From: Synechococcus sp. NOUM97013
GTDB lineage: Bacteria > Cyanobacteriota > Cyanobacteriia > PCC-6307 > Cyanobiaceae
Direction: 5' to 3'
Length of the DNA: 64,000 bases
Assembly (NCBI RefSeq): GCF_014279815.1
Contig: NZ_CP047941.1
Span: 1,116,001 to 1,180,000 of the forward strand
Shown: piece after piece, positions 30,321-40,383 of the stretch
How positions within the stretch are numbered: position 1 is the stretch's first letter
How the letters are laid out: the number at the start of each line of letters is the position of its first letter
Position numbers and translations under genes: made by a program
The notes under the pieces: model-generated
Database searches by the model: none
Told to the model about the DNA's origin: nothing
The model's input: the letters and a program-made list of their open reading frames with translations, nothing else

Positions 30321-32876
30321 GTGAGCATCCTCCCGGAACTGCTTGCGCCCGCTGGTGATTGGGCAGCCCTCAAAGCCGCTGTGGCTGAGGGTGCCGATGC
30401 GGTCTATTTCGGGGTTGAAGCGTTCAACGCACGACTGCGGGCCGAAAACTTCCGTCAGGACGAACTCCCGCAGATCATGCGCTGGCTTCATGCCAGGGGT
30501 GTGAAGGGGTTTCTGACCCTCAACGTGCTCATCTTCACTGCCGAACTGCAAGACGCCGCTGAGCTGCTCGACAACGCATGGCGTTCAGGCGTGGATGCCC
30601 TCATCGTTCAAGACCTGGGGCTTTGTCTGCTGGCGCAGCAACTGGTCCCTGAGTTGGGTCTGCATGCATCCACCCAGATGTCCATCACCAGCGCTGCAGG
30701 TGTGGCTCAGGCCGCCGCTGCCGGTTGCGACCGGGTGGTGATGGCAAGAGAGCTGACCCTCAAGGATCTGGAACGACTTCAGGGACAGCTGCAGAAGCGC
30801 CAACTCGCCATGCCTCTGGAGGTGTTTGTGCATGGTGCGTTGTGCGTGGCTTACTCCGGTCAGTGCCTCACCAGTGAATCCCTGGGACAGCGCAGTGCCA
30901 ATCGTGGTGAGTGTGCACAGGCCTGTCGTCTGCCTTATCAACTGGTGGTTGATGGCATCGAACGCGATCTTGATGATCAGCGTTATCTGCTTTCACCCCA
31001 GGATCTGGCGGCCTGGTCGCTGGTCCCAGAGTTGGTGCGGATCGGGATCAGCAGCTTCAAGATCGAGGGACGTCTCAAGGACGCCAAGTATGTGGCGGCT
31101 GTCACCGATGTATATCGGCGCTGCCTTGATGGCGCTGTCGTGGATCCTGAGGCGACCGAACAGCAGCTCGAACTTGGTTTCTCACGGGGTCTCAGCACCG
31201 GCTGGTTAGAGGGAATCGACCATCCAGCTCTTGTGCATGGTCGTTGGAGCAAAAAGCGCGGGCCGTTGATCGGACACCTCAGTGCTGTTCAGGCGCGGGG
31301 TTGGCTGGAGGTGAACACCGATGTCCAGCCGCAGCGCGGACAGGGTCTCGTGCTGGAGGTGTCGGCTGCTGACGATGGTCCCTTTCAACCGCCCCGGGAG
31401 GTGGGTGGACGAATCATGGATGTGCAGCCGTCAGGACGTCATCGCTGGAGGCTGAGACTGGGTCCTGGCCGAATCCGTCTGGATGGTCTCCGGCCAGGTG
31501 CATCCATTTGGCTTACCAGTGATCCGCAATGGGAGACCACCTGGCAGCGACGCGCAGACCGTGAGACATCACCCAACGACACCCCGCTTGCGCTGAAGGT
31601 GCATGGGCGTTGTGGAGAACCACTTTCTCTGGAGCTGGTCTCACCGATACCTCCGGATGGCGTTCCTCTGCAGGTCAGCAGCGATGTCTGCCTTGAGCCG
31701 GCCCGGGACCATGGATTGGATCAGAGACGGCTTGACACTCAGCTCGGCCGTTTGGGGGGCACGGGATGGCGGCTCGAGCGGGTCACTGTTGATCTGGATC
31801 CGGGCCTGTTTCTGCCGCTGGCGGCGCTCAATCGCTTGCGTCGATCTTTGTTGCAACGCATGGCGGACGTCGGCATCGTGCCCGATCCGACGGTTCAGCC
31901 GTCCACCACGCTGGCTGAACTCTCGACGGACAGGCGGGATGCAGTCTTGGCGTCCTGCCTGCCCGGAGTGCCGGATGCGGAGCCTCAGGAGACTTCCGAC
32001 CTGGTGGTGATGGTGCGCAGCCTGGAGCAACTGAAGGCGCTGCAGACCCTTGATAAGGCCGTGCCGCTGCGCGCTGTTGTGGCTGACTTGGAACAACCAC
32101 GTGAATTGCGTGAGGCGGTGGCCATCGGCCGGGGCTGCTGGCCCGATGGTCTTTGGCTGACGGGGCCAAAGATGGTGCGTCCTGATGAACGTTGGACCCT
32201 TGAACCCCTGCTGCGGGCCTCTCCTGATGGCTTTCTGGTCCGCAATGCTGACCAGCTCGAGCTTTTGAAGGGAGTTGCCCCATGTCGGGGTGATTTCAGC
32301 CTCAATGTGGCGAACCCCCTGGCGCTGCGTTGGTTTCTCGAGCACTGGGGACTGGAACGCGTCACCGTCAGTTGCGATCTGAACCTGCAGCAGTTGCTTG
32401 ATCTCAGCGATGCCTCACCCTGCGATCGCTTGGAGGTCGTGCTGCATCAGCACATGCCGCTGTTTCACATGGAACACTGCCTGTTCTGCGCGTTGCTGTC
32501 CGACGGGCATGACCACACCGACTGCGGCAGACCGTGTGAACAGCACACTGTTCACCTGCGCGACCGCAGCGGGGTGGATCATGCGCTCAAGGCCGATCTC
32601 GGCTGCCGCAACACCTTGTTCAACGGCACAGCACAGACGGGCGTTGAAGCCCTGCCTGTGATGCAAGGGGCTGGATTGCGTCACTTCCGACTTGATCTTC
32701 TTGATGAGGATGCTGATGCCACCCGTCGACGGGTTCGTCTCTACGGAGAGGCGTTGCAAGGTCGCATTCCTTCTGAGGCGGTATGGCGCCAGGAACAGAT
32801 CGAGCATCGCCTTGGTGTCACGCGCGGCAGTCTTCAGATTGACCGTCCACGCAGCACCGGATCGATCTCACGTTGA
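30321..32876 (+). CDS. U32 peptidase family protein, RlhA/YdcP-like
   Basis: About 851 residues from GTG 30321; TTG 30315, overlapping the previous stop, is an alternative. U32 core: ELLAPAGDWAALKAAVAEGADAVYFG, VFVHGALCVAYSGQC and the GECAQACRLPY cysteines, with a second set of cysteines near the end (CLFCALL, CGRPCE). Together these match the iron-sulfur U32 proteins that hydroxylate RNA (RlhA on 23S rRNA, TrhP on tRNA). Length and the long middle/C-terminal region fit the RlhA/YdcP branch better than TrhP. RNA target is inference. Confidence 0.82.
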   Translation: MSILPELLAPAGDWAALKAAVAEGADAVYFGVEAFNARLRAENFRQDELPQIMRWLHARGVKGFLTLNVLIFTAELQDAAELLDNAWRSGVDALIVQDLGLCLLAQQLVPELGLHASTQMSITSAAGVAQAAAAGCDRVVMARELTLKDLERLQGQLQKRQLAMPLEVFVHGALCVAYSGQCLTSESLGQRSANRGECAQACRLPYQLVVDGIERDLDDQRYLLSPQDLAAWSLVPELVRIGISSFKIEGRLKDAKYVAAVTDVYRRCLDGAVVDPEATEQQLELGFSRGLSTGWLEGIDHPALVHGRWSKKRGPLIGHLSAVQARGWLEVNTDVQPQRGQGLVLEVSAADDGPFQPPREVGGRIMDVQPSGRHRWRLRLGPGRIRLDGLRPGASIWLTSDPQWETTWQRRADRETSPNDTPLALKVHGRCGEPLSLELVSPIPPDGVPLQVSSDVCLEPARDHGLDQRRLDTQLGRLGGTGWRLERVTVDLDPGLFLPLAALNRLRRSLLQRMADVGIVPDPTVQPSTTLAELSTDRRDAVLASCLPGVPDAEPQETSDLVVMVRSLEQLKALQTLDKAVPLRAVVADLEQPRELREAVAIGRGCWPDGLWLTGPKMVRPDERWTLEPLLRASPDGFLVRNADQLELLKGVAPCRGDFSLNVANPLALRWFLEHWGLERVTVSCDLNLQQLLDLSDASPCDRLEVVLHQHMPLFHMEHCLFCALLSDGHDHTDCGRPCEQHTVHLRDRSGVDHALKADLGCRNTLFNGTAQTGVEALPVMQGAGLRHFRLDLLDEDADATRRRVRLYGEALQGRIPSEAVWRQEQIEHRLGVTRGSLQIDRPRSTGSISR

Positions 32877-32941
32877 GATAGGGTGCATCCGTTGCGCCAA
32901 TTGGCGCCGTAGAGACTGCCCGCCCCTTTTTACCGACACTC

Positions 32942-34744
32942 ATGAGCGCCCAGCAAAAGGCGATTCGCAACATCGCGATCATCGCCCACGTTGACCATGG
33001 CAAGACGACCCTGGTCGACTCGTTGCTGGCTCAATCAGGCATCTTTCGTGACAACGAAGCGGTGCCCACTTGCGTCATGGACTCCAACGATTTGGAGCGT
33101 GAGCGTGGAATCACCATTCTGTCCAAAAACACCGCTGTCACCTACAACGACACGCGGATCAACATCGTTGACACCCCTGGCCACGCTGATTTCGGTGGTG
33201 AGGTCGAGCGTGTGCTCGGCATGGTGGATGGCTGTCTGCTGATTGTTGATGCCAATGAGGGGCCTATGCCCCAGACCCGCTTCGTGCTGAAGAAGGCCCT
33301 GGAGCAGGGCCTGCGCCCGATCGTGTTCGTGAACAAAATCGACCGGGCGCGGGTGGATCCTGAAACTGCCGTCGACAAGGTTTTGGATCTCTTCCTTGAG
33401 CTGGGCGCTGACGACGATCAGTGTGATTTCCCTTACCTATTCGGCAGTGGCCTGGGTGGTTTCGCCAAGCCCGACATGAAGACGGACAGCGACAACATGC
33501 GTCCGCTGTTCGATGCGATTCTGCGCCATGTTCCGCCCCCGGTTGGCGACGCAGACAAGCCCCTGCAACTTCAGATCACCACCCTTGATTATTCCGATTT
33601 CCTCGGTCGGATCATCATCGGCCGTGTTCACAACGGTGTGATCAAGCAGGGGCAAAGCGCCTCATTGATCAAAGATGATGGCAGCGTCAAAAAAGGTCGA
33701 ATCAGCAAACTTCTCGGTTTTGAGGGTTTACAGCGGGTCGAAATTGAGCAGGCATCCGCAGGTGATCTGGTGGCTGTCGCAGGCTTTGACGATGTCAACA
33801 TCGGCGAAACCATTGCTTGTCCGGACGAGCCCAAGGCTCTGCCTCTGATCAAGGTGGACGAACCCACTCTGCAAATGACCTTCGTGGTCAATGACTCACC
33901 TTTTGCAGGCAAGGAAGGCAAATTCGTCACCAGCCGCCAAGTGCGTGATCGCCTGCAACGGGAGCTGCTCACCAACGTGGCCCTGCGTGTGGAAGACACG
34001 GATTCGCCGGATCGCTTTGCTGTGAGCGGTCGTGGGGAGCTTCACCTCGGCATTCTCATCGAAACCATGCGTCGTGAGGGTTACGAGTTCCAGGTGTCCC
34101 AGCCTCAGGTGATCTACCGCACCATTGACGGCACTCCTTGTGAGCCCGTTGAAACGCTCGTGATGGATGTGCCGGAAGCGGCCGTCGGCAGCTGTATCGA
34201 AAAGCTTGGAACCCGCAAAGCTGAGATGCAGAACATGGAAACAAGCGCGGACGGTCGGACGCAGCTGGAATTCGTTGTGCCCTCACGCGGGCTGATCGGT
34301 TTCCGCGGCGAGTTCATTCGCGCCACGCGCGGTGAAGGAATCATGAGCCATTCCTTTTTCGAATACCGTCCGATGTTGGGTGAATTTGAGACCCGTCGGA
34401 ATGGTGTGCTGATCGCTTTCGAAGAAGGCACGGCCACGTTCTATGCCCTGAAGAATGCCGAAGATCGCGGTCAGTTCTTCATCTCTCCCGGCACCAAGGT
34501 TTACAAGGGCATGATCATCGGCGAATACAACCGCCCGCAGGATCTGGAAATCAACGTCTGCAAGACCAAGCAGCTCACCAACATGCGTTCCGCCGGTGCG
34601 GAAGAACTCGACACACTTCAGGCTCCTGTTCAGATGACGCTCGAGCGAGCACTGGAGTACATCGGCCCTGGCGAGATGCTCGAGGTCACTCCTGAATCCA
34701 TCCGTCTGCGCAAGCTGCCGGCTAAGAAAATGGCCAAGCGTTGA
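32942..34744 (+). CDS. typA: Ribosome-associated GTPase TypA/BipA
   Basis: 600 residues. Translational GTPase related to EF-G that helps ribosome assembly and stress adaptation. G1 [11 protein letters not shown]2 region RERGITI, G3 [16 protein letters not shown] and G4 NKIDR are intact, and the C-terminal domain ends in [15 protein letters not shown] 32942. The stop overlaps the start of the DUF309 gene. Confidence 0.97.
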   Translation: MSAQQKAIRNIAIIAHVDHGKTTLVDSLLAQSGIFRDNEAVPTCVMDSNDLERERGITILSKNTAVTYNDTRINIVDTPGHADFGGEVERVLGMVDGCLLIVDANEGPMPQTRFVLKKALEQGLRPIVFVNKIDRARVDPETAVDKVLDLFLELGADDDQCDFPYLFGSGLGGFAKPDMKTDSDNMRPLFDAILRHVPPPVGDADKPLQLQITTLDYSDFLGRIIIGRVHNGVIKQGQSASLIKDDGSVKKGRISKLLGFEGLQRVEIEQASAGDLVAVAGFDDVNIGETIACPDEPKALPLIKVDEPTLQMTFVVNDSPFAGKEGKFVTSRQVRDRLQRELLTNVALRVEDTDSPDRFAVSGRGELHLGILIETMRREGYEFQVSQPQVIYRTIDGTPCEPVETLVMDVPEAAVGSCIEKLGTRKAEMQNMETSADGRTQLEFVVPSRGLIGFRGEFIRATRGEGIMSHSFFEYRPMLGEFETRRNGVLIAFEEGTATFYALKNAEDRGQFFISPGTKVYKGMIIGEYNRPQDLEINVCKTKQLTNMRSAGAEELDTLQAPVQMTLERALEYIGPGEMLEVTPESIRLRKLPAKKMAKR

Positions 34745-35100
34745 GCCTGGTTGACGACCCTCGTTTCCCTCAAGCCTTGGAGTTATTCAACTCCGGGGCT
34801 TGGTACGAAGCGCATGATGCCTTTGAGGAGTTGTGGCACGAACAGATGGATCCGGAGCGAAAGTTGCTCCAAGCCATTGTTCAGATTGCTGTCGCTCACG
34901 TGCATTTAGAGCGAGGCAACACGCGCGGATGCACCATCCTTCTGGGTGAAGGCCTCGGTCGTCTTCAACCCTCGTTGCCGGTCGCACTTGGTCTTGACTT
35001 GACGACGCTTCACACCGTTGTTTCAGATCGCTTGTCGGCACTGCAATCCGGTCAGGACCCGGAGGTTTTTCCGCCACCCCGCTTGCTCCCCGCGAACTGA
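34741..35100 (+). CDS. DUF309 family protein
   Basis: 119 residues from TTG 34741, overlapping the typA stop (TTGA). All-helical DUF309 fold: FNSGAWYEAHDAFEELWHEQ near the N-terminus and LLQAIVQIAVAHVHLERGNTRGC. The HD/EExW pattern resembles a helical metal site, but no function is established. Translationally coupled to typA. Confidence 0.85.
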   Translation: MSLVDDPRFPQALELFNSGAWYEAHDAFEELWHEQMDPERKLLQAIVQIAVAHVHLERGNTRGCTILLGEGLGRLQPSLPVALGLDLTTLHTVVSDRLSALQSGQDPEVFPPPRLLPAN

Positions 35101-35169
35101 TTCCGTGGGACGATGCATCCACGTTTGATCATTTGGTCCACGGTCGTGTCTCATTTGTTTCCACGATCT

Positions 35170-35610
35170 ATGGCCATGCTTCATCGGTGCGCAGCTCTGA
35201 TCGCTGGATTGTCATTTTCCTTGGCAGCGGCGACCAGCGCTCAGGAGCTCATGGCTCCCCAAAGTGATGCTCCCGCCGATGACGGGTTGATCACCATCGA
35301 ATCCGACAGTCAGAGTGCCGACAATGTCACTGGAGTGGTGACGGCCACTGGCAATGTTCGCATCGTTTATCCGACGCGTGGCATGGTAGCTACGTCAAGG
35401 CAAGCCCAATATTTCAGTCGAGAAGGACGATTGGTGCTCAGTGGTGATGTGGATGTTGTCCAGAACGATGGCAATTCCATCAGCGCTGAGCGGGTGACTT
35501 ATGACCTGAATGATGAGCGGGCGTTGGCCATGCCCAGCATTGGTGGTCAGGTGCGTTCAACCATGATGATTCGCCCTGACAACACGGCGAGGACTCCTCT
35601 CACACCATGA
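35170..35610 (+). CDS. lptA: LptA/OstA-like periplasmic LPS transport protein
   Basis: About 146 residues with a signal peptide (hydrophobic run up to ATSAQEL). The mature part has the OstA-like beta-jellyroll pattern (TIESDSQSADNVTGVVTATGNVRI, LVLSGDVDVVQNDGNSISAERVTYDL). Bridges LPS from the inner-membrane LptB-FG complex to the outer membrane. ATG 35170 gives the best signal peptide; ATG 35113 is a longer alternative. The stop overlaps lptB. Confidence 0.82.
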   Translation: MAMLHRCAALIAGLSFSLAAATSAQELMAPQSDAPADDGLITIESDSQSADNVTGVVTATGNVRIVYPTRGMVATSRQAQYFSREGRLVLSGDVDVVQNDGNSISAERVTYDLNDERALAMPSIGGQVRSTMMIRPDNTARTPLTP

Positions 35611-36335
35611 GTCTTAGTTTGAATCGTGTGTCGCTCACTTTGGGTGGGCGCCCGCTGGTGAAAGATCTGACACTCACCCTGGAACCAGGTGAGGTGATCG
35701 GTCTGCTTGGACCTAACGGTGCGGGCAAGACCACCAGTTTCAATCTGGTGATTGGTTTACTCAAGCCTGATCAAGGCGAAGTGTTGATGGATGGTCATCC
35801 GGTGGCCAGCTTGTCGATGCCACAACGGGCTCGTCTTGGCATTGGCTATCTCCCGCAGGAGCCGAGTGTGTTTCGCCAGCTCACAGTGCAAGAAAACCTT
35901 GAGTTGGTGTTAGCGCAGAGTGGCCTTGCCCGTGCACAAACGCGAGAACGACTGCATCAGTTAATCGATGATTTTCATCTTGAGCCGTTTCTGAATCGTC
36001 GTGGTTTTCAGCTCTCAGGTGGTGAGCGGCGTCGCTGTGAAGTGGCCCGTGCCTTGGCAGTGGGTCTTGAAGGGCCGCGGTACCTACTGCTCGATGAACC
36101 GTTTGCGGGTGTTGATCCCCTCGCTGTGGCTGACCTTCAGCAACTCATTCATGCGCTGAGGCAACGTGGCATGGGAATTCTGATCACGGATCACAACGTC
36201 AGAGAAACCCTTGCCATCACAGACCGGGCCTATATCCTCACCGACGGCAGCATTTTGGCGTCGGGACTTTCTGAAGAAGTGGCTTCGGATCCTTTGGTCC
36301 GACGTCACTACCTGGGCGAGGGGTTTCAACTGTGA
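35607..36335 (+). CDS. lptB: LPS export ABC transporter ATPase
   Basis: 242 residues. Walker A GPNGAGKTT, Q-loop YLPQEPSVFRQLT, signature LSGGERRRCEVARAL, Walker B LLLDEPFAGVDP and switch His ITDHNV are all intact; the YLPQE and EPFAGVDP segments are characteristic of LptB. Starts on the lptA stop (ATGA) and its stop overlaps the permease start, so lptA, lptB and lptF/G are one operon. Confidence 0.95.
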   Translation: MSLSLNRVSLTLGGRPLVKDLTLTLEPGEVIGLLGPNGAGKTTSFNLVIGLLKPDQGEVLMDGHPVASLSMPQRARLGIGYLPQEPSVFRQLTVQENLELVLAQSGLARAQTRERLHQLIDDFHLEPFLNRRGFQLSGGERRRCEVARALAVGLEGPRYLLLDEPFAGVDPLAVADLQQLIHALRQRGMGILITDHNVRETLAITDRAYILTDGSILASGLSEEVASDPLVRRHYLGEGFQL

Positions 36336-37498
36336 TGGACATGTGGTTGCAACAGATTCGTGCCTGGATGCGACGGATTCCGCTGCTTGATCGCTGGTTA
36401 CTCGGTGAACTGATCGGGCCGCTTCTCTTCGCTGTTGCGGCGTTCACGGTGGTGTCACTTTCTTTGGGGGTGATGTTTGAGCTGGTCCGCAAAATCGTGG
36501 AGTCGGGCCTGCCGGTTTTGATTGCCATTCAGGTGCTTCTGCAGCGCTTGCCCAGTTTTCTGGTCATCTCATTCCCGATGGCAACGCTGATGGCCACATT
36601 GCTTGCTTACAGCCGTCTTTCTGCCAACAGTGAGTTGACTGCCTTGCGCAGCGTTGGTGTGACGGCAACACGCATGATCGCTCCTGCGTTGGTGCTGGCC
36701 GTGCTGATGACCAGTCTCACCTTTGTTTTCAATGACGTGGTGGTTCCTCGGGCTAATCGTGCCGCCGAAGTCACGTTGCGCAGAGCTCTGGGTAAGGCCG
36801 TTGCAACCGAAAAGGGCGACAACATTGTCTATTCACGTTTCGGCAGGGTCGAACAACCCGATGGTTCCACGAGCAAGGGATTGGTTCAATTGTTTTATGC
36901 CCGTCAGTTTCGTGATGGGACGATGAATGGTGTGACTGTCCTCGATTTTTCTCGTCCTGGATTTACCCAGATGCTGGTGTCCAAGAGTGCGCAATGGAGC
37001 AAGCAAGATGCCAAATGGGAATTCCTCAATGGCCAGATTCTTACTCTGACTCCTTCGGGCAGCACCACTTCAGCTGATTTCGACCGCTATCTCTATCCAC
37101 TCAGTGCAGCGCCGATTCGCATCGCCAAGCTTCCGAAAGATGCCAATGACATGACTGTTGCAGAGGCTTTGCAGGCCGAAGAGTTGTTGCGACAGGCTGG
37201 TGATATCAAGGAAGCTCGGCGTCTGCAGGTGCGGATTCAAGAGAAGTTCACGTTGCCGACTGCGTGTTTGGTGTTCGCCTTGATTGGGGCGAGCCTTGGT
37301 GCCAAACCCAACAACCGCACCAGCCGTAGCCAGGGATTCGGCATCAGTGTTGTTTTGATTCTTGTGTACTACGTGTTGAGCTTCAGCTTCAGTTCCCTTG
37401 GCGTGAAGGGCACCCTTCCACCACTGCTGGCCGCCTGGTCGCCTGTGCTGATTTCGCTTGCGGGTGGAGGATTCCTACTGCGGCAAGCCAGTCGATGA
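36332..37498 (+). CDS. LptF/LptG family LPS export permease
   Basis: 388 residues starting GTG (36332) or ATG (36335). Six predicted spans, three on each side of a periplasmic beta-jellyroll domain (about 135-285). PLLFAVAAFTVVSLSLGVM and SELTALRSVGVTATRM are typical of YjgP/YjgQ proteins. Only one permease gene is present, as in other cyanobacteria, suggesting that it acts as a homodimer or pairs with a copy elsewhere. Confidence 0.92.
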   Translation: MMDMWLQQIRAWMRRIPLLDRWLLGELIGPLLFAVAAFTVVSLSLGVMFELVRKIVESGLPVLIAIQVLLQRLPSFLVISFPMATLMATLLAYSRLSANSELTALRSVGVTATRMIAPALVLAVLMTSLTFVFNDVVVPRANRAAEVTLRRALGKAVATEKGDNIVYSRFGRVEQPDGSTSKGLVQLFYARQFRDGTMNGVTVLDFSRPGFTQMLVSKSAQWSKQDAKWEFLNGQILTLTPSGSTTSADFDRYLYPLSAAPIRIAKLPKDANDMTVAEALQAEELLRQAGDIKEARRLQVRIQEKFTLPTACLVFALIGASLGAKPNNRTSRSQGFGISVVLILVYYVLSFSFSSLGVKGTLPPLLAAWSPVLISLAGGGFLLRQASR

Positions 37499-37513
37499 CG
37501 CAACCCTGCAGAA

Positions 37514-38509
37514 TTGGTGTCATCTTCTATCGCAGCCCTGGTGTCTGATTTGGGATTCACCGGTCTTGAAGCGTTCGTCTCCGAGCCTGTGCTTTTGCTG
37601 GGTTTGCTTGCGTTTGGATTGCTTCTGACGGCTCTCCCATGGAGTTTTTGGGCGCTGTCCAATGGTCAAAGTTCAAGCGGAGTGCGTTCGTTGATCGCCC
37701 TCTCGAATCTGCTTCTGACTGCGCAGCTGGTGTTGCGTTGGTGGCAGTCAGGTCATTTCCCGATCAGCAACCTCTATGAGTCGCTTTGCTTTCTTGCCTG
37801 GGCCTGCACGTTGACGCAGTTATTGGTGGAGCGGAACTGGCCGTCTCCTCTGGTCGCGGCTTCAGCGACACCGATGGGGTTGGGTTGCATCGCTTTTGCC
37901 AGCTTTGCCTTGCCTGACCAACTTCAGCAAGCGTCTCCTTTAGTGCCTGCGCTGCGCAGCAGCTGGTTGGTGATGCATGTGAGCGTGATCATGGTCAGCT
38001 ACGCCGCTTTGATGATTGGTTCACTTTTGTCTGTGGCCGTGTTGCTGACTGATCGAAGTGATGCGCTTGAACTGCGCAGCAGCTCGATTGGTTCCGGTGC
38101 TTTCCGTCGTTCGTCTCTTCTCGCCACTGACGGCGGTGTTGCGATTCAATCCTCCGAGTCGCTTGAATTGTCTTCGGTTGCCTTCAGCCGTACAGAGCAG
38201 CTCGATAGCCTCAGTTACCGCACAATCACCGTTGGTTTTCTGCTGCTTACCGTCGGGATCATTAGTGGAGCCGTTTGGGCTAATGAAGCCTGGGGTAGCT
38301 GGTGGAGCTGGGATCCAAAGGAAACCTGGGCTTTGATCTGCTGGCTTGTTTATGCCGCTTATCTTCATACGCGTCTGAGTCGTGGTTGGCAAGGACGGCG
38401 CCCAGCGTTAGTGGCTTCAGCAGGTCTTGTCGTGATTGTTGTCTGCTATATCGGAGTCAATCTTCTTGGCATTGGTTTGCACAGCTATGGTTGGTTCTTC
38501 GATAGCTAG
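37514..38509 (+). CDS. ccsA: Cytochrome c biogenesis protein CcsA
   Basis: 331 residues. Multi-span membrane protein of system II that presents heme for attachment to c-type cytochromes on the lumenal side. The tryptophan-rich WWD signature ([28 protein letters not shown]) is intact, along with the conserved histidines (VMHVSVIM and near the C-terminus GLHSYG). Start by TTG 37514 or GTG 37517, just after lptF/G. The partner Ccs1 is not in the window. Confidence 0.93.
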   Translation: MVSSSIAALVSDLGFTGLEAFVSEPVLLLGLLAFGLLLTALPWSFWALSNGQSSSGVRSLIALSNLLLTAQLVLRWWQSGHFPISNLYESLCFLAWACTLTQLLVERNWPSPLVAASATPMGLGCIAFASFALPDQLQQASPLVPALRSSWLVMHVSVIMVSYAALMIGSLLSVAVLLTDRSDALELRSSSIGSGAFRRSSLLATDGGVAIQSSESLELSSVAFSRTEQLDSLSYRTITVGFLLLTVGIISGAVWANEAWGSWWSWDPKETWALICWLVYAAYLHTRLSRGWQGRRPALVASAGLVVIVVCYIGVNLLGIGLHSYGWFFDS

Positions 38510-38620
38510 TTCTTTTGCTATGAGCCTTTTTTAGAATCTCTCTCTTCACTGAAAACTCGAAAATTTCTCCGGTGAATATCTTGGTGATTGCTGTATTACA
38601 GATCGATTTCATTGGGTTTG

Positions 38621-39004
38621 ATGGGTAAAGCACGATTTCGCGGTTTATACCTTCAAAACACGGGTCACCCACTGTGTTTTTCGTTTGTTACTTATACACC
38701 TCAAACTCGAGAGCAGATGGTTGCCTGTGGGGATTTGGGTCAAGATGAGGAGTACTTCAATCCTGTTATTTTTGATTTCCTCCTATTTGTTTCAGAAGGG
38801 ATACTGGGATGGTCCTATGCTGATCTTTTCCCCATTGGATATGATGATGTCAAAATTGTTGCTTCGCGGATAAGAGGGGCTGGCATACAGCATGAATATC
38901 TGATTGGCATTAAACAGGATTGTTGGAATGAATCGATGGATTCCGCGTTGAGTCATTTGCGGATTGTGATGTCAGACGCGTCCTGGAAGGGAAGCCCGAT
39001 CTAA
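38621..39004 (+). CDS. Unknown protein in AT-rich island
   Basis: 127 residues from ATG 38621; the frame opens earlier at TTG 38588. No signal peptide. The sequence is aromatic-rich (YLQNTGHPLCFSFVTYTP, FDFLLFVSEGILGW) and looks like a folded globular protein. Base composition is more AT-rich than the neighbouring ccsA and the gene stands alone. I recognise no domain. Could be an acquired gene. Confidence 0.6.
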   Translation: MGKARFRGLYLQNTGHPLCFSFVTYTPQTREQMVACGDLGQDEEYFNPVIFDFLLFVSEGILGWSYADLFPIGYDDVKIVASRIRGAGIQHEYLIGIKQDCWNESMDSALSHLRIVMSDASWKGSPI

Positions 39005-39696
39005 CATCTTAAGTGAATCAGTCGCGTCGACTCTGGTTTTCATCACAGTTCCAGTTCCTGTCATCTGTCTTTAATGTTATAATGTCGAATTTTTTGCTAC
39101 ATATATACGATGATTGTCTATTCACGATTTAGTTATATAGTATCATTTAATGGGTGCTGAAATGATGGGATTAAATACTTAGATGATGCCAGATTGATTA
39201 ATCTGGCATCGACCTCATTAGAGAAGAAACAGGAAGATCACGATAAACGAGGATCCGATGAGAAAAAACTTATCTGGACCGTTATCAATATCGAAAGGCT
39301 CGTAGGGTTCAGGAATCATGAAAAGCTGTTGATCAAGGTTCAATCTAGTCAATCGCTGAACGGTTCTGTGGTCGAGAGAGTGATCTTTGCCTTAACTCCT
39401 TTGCCTATAGAGAAGGGTTTTGAGTTCACCAGCTTTTGTCAGAGCTCCTCACGTCAGGCTATGGGATTACAAGATGATGTTTCCTGATCAATCTATATTC
39501 ATCAGTCGTTTGACGATATGACGATGCCTTGTCAGCTTGGGGATCTAAGTGTTAAGGGTCTTGTGTCCGACTGTCTCTCATTGAGGCTTTTTGCTTGAAA
39601 AATTGATTCTGTATAACAATGATTTTTGCTTTTATTGATCAACGGACGCCAGCTTTGATTACGCAAGGTCTCATTTTGATTGAATTGCTGATCTGA
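39005..39696. other. AT-rich spacer with hairpin and a doubtful frame
   Basis: Roughly 690 bp with no convincing gene. It contains a perfect hairpin at 39185-39210 and a TTG-started frame of 97 codons (39194-39487, plus strand) whose composition is not protein-like enough to call. Short T-rich and A-rich tracts occur throughout. Confidence 0.5.
39185..39210. repeat. Perfect 11-bp inverted repeat
   Basis: GATGCCAGATT at 39185-39195 and AATCTGGCATC at 39200-39210 with a 4-nt loop. No T-run follows on either strand, so it is not a standard terminator. Confidence 0.8.
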
Positions 39697-39891
39697 CTAT
39701 CGAAATCCGAAATTGGTCTCGGCCTTGTTGTGTAATCGAACACGTTCTTCGGCCATGGCATCCAGCAAGAGAGAAACGTACCTGTCATCCGCGCCGATCT
39801 CTTGTTTCAAACTTTCCAAGAGCGCGTTGATGGATTGAACAGCTTCAGGAATTTGCTTTGAAAGATGCTCTTTTGTTGGTTTGTATTTCAC
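39697..39891 (-). CDS. Small helical protein, unknown
   Basis: 64 residues from a GTG start (39891). Amphipathic helical composition with heptad-like spacing (EAVQSINALLESLKQEIGADDRYVSLLLDAMAEE). No ribosome site is obvious. It lies 24 bp downstream of a possible arginine-rich micro-gene on the same strand. I do not recognise it; plausible but not certain. Confidence 0.45.
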   Translation of the reverse strand: MKYKPTKEHLSKQIPEAVQSINALLESLKQEIGADDRYVSLLLDAMAEERVRLHNKAETNFGFR

Positions 39892-39915
39892 GTCAAAAAA
39901 ATAATAAGTCTGAAT

Positions 39916-40068
39916 TTATCTCGTGACTCGCTTTGGTTCTGTCTCAGGGCTGACGTTTTGCAGTGCCAGGGGCCATCGTCGCCTTGTCCGCTTTCTGCGA
40001 TTGTTCGGTTTCTGTTTGCGTGTGTCTGAGGCCTGTGGCTGGAGTTTGTGGCTTGATGATGGCGTCAA
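39916..40068 (-). CDS. Possible arginine-rich micro-protein
   Basis: 50 residues from a TTG start. The middle, TRKQKPNNRRKRTRRRWPL, is strongly basic, like nucleic-acid-binding peptides. The frame is closed by stops on both sides. No ribosome site is visible. Composition is striking, but coding status is unproven. Confidence 0.35.
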   Translation of the reverse strand: MTPSSSHKLQPQASDTRKQKPNNRRKRTRRRWPLALQNVSPETEPKRVTR

Positions 40069-40196
40069 GAGTGCTGATCAGCTTTGCTTGCTTTGGTCGT
40101 GATGGTCACTCTTTTGCATTTTTTTATTTTTTGAGCTGATTCTGCGACAGTATCACGAAAAAACTAGGCTATTTTAAAGGGCCATTTTCGATTTTG

Positions 40197-40370
40197 ATGT
40201 CACCCGCCGACCTGTCGTCTTTGAAGTGGGAGGCCGATGGTGAGATGTCAGCTCAGGATACGTTTGCTCTTGTTCGCCGGCTCGCCAAGGTTGAGCAACA
40301 GGATAATGCATCGTCTCTGTTGCACTTGTCTTCAAAGCACAGTCACTCGAAGCGAAAGATCAAGCCTGAA
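40197..40370 (+). CDS. Small protein of 57 residues, unknown
   Basis: Starts ATG 40197: MSPADLSSLKWEADGEM, followed by a helical segment (DTFALVRRLAKVEQQ) and an Ala/Leu-rich end. The codon usage resembles nearby real genes more than the AT-rich flanks do. AAAGGG lies about 18 bp upstream, too far for a strong ribosome site. It converges with the small gene at 40384. Confidence 0.5.
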
Positions 40371-40383
40371 TGAGTTTTTAGTA

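Noticed and set aside
39194-39487. 97-codon plus-strand frame in the AT-rich spacer
   Set aside because: TTG start inside the hairpin, no ribosome site and no domain; could occur by chance in AT-rich sequence.
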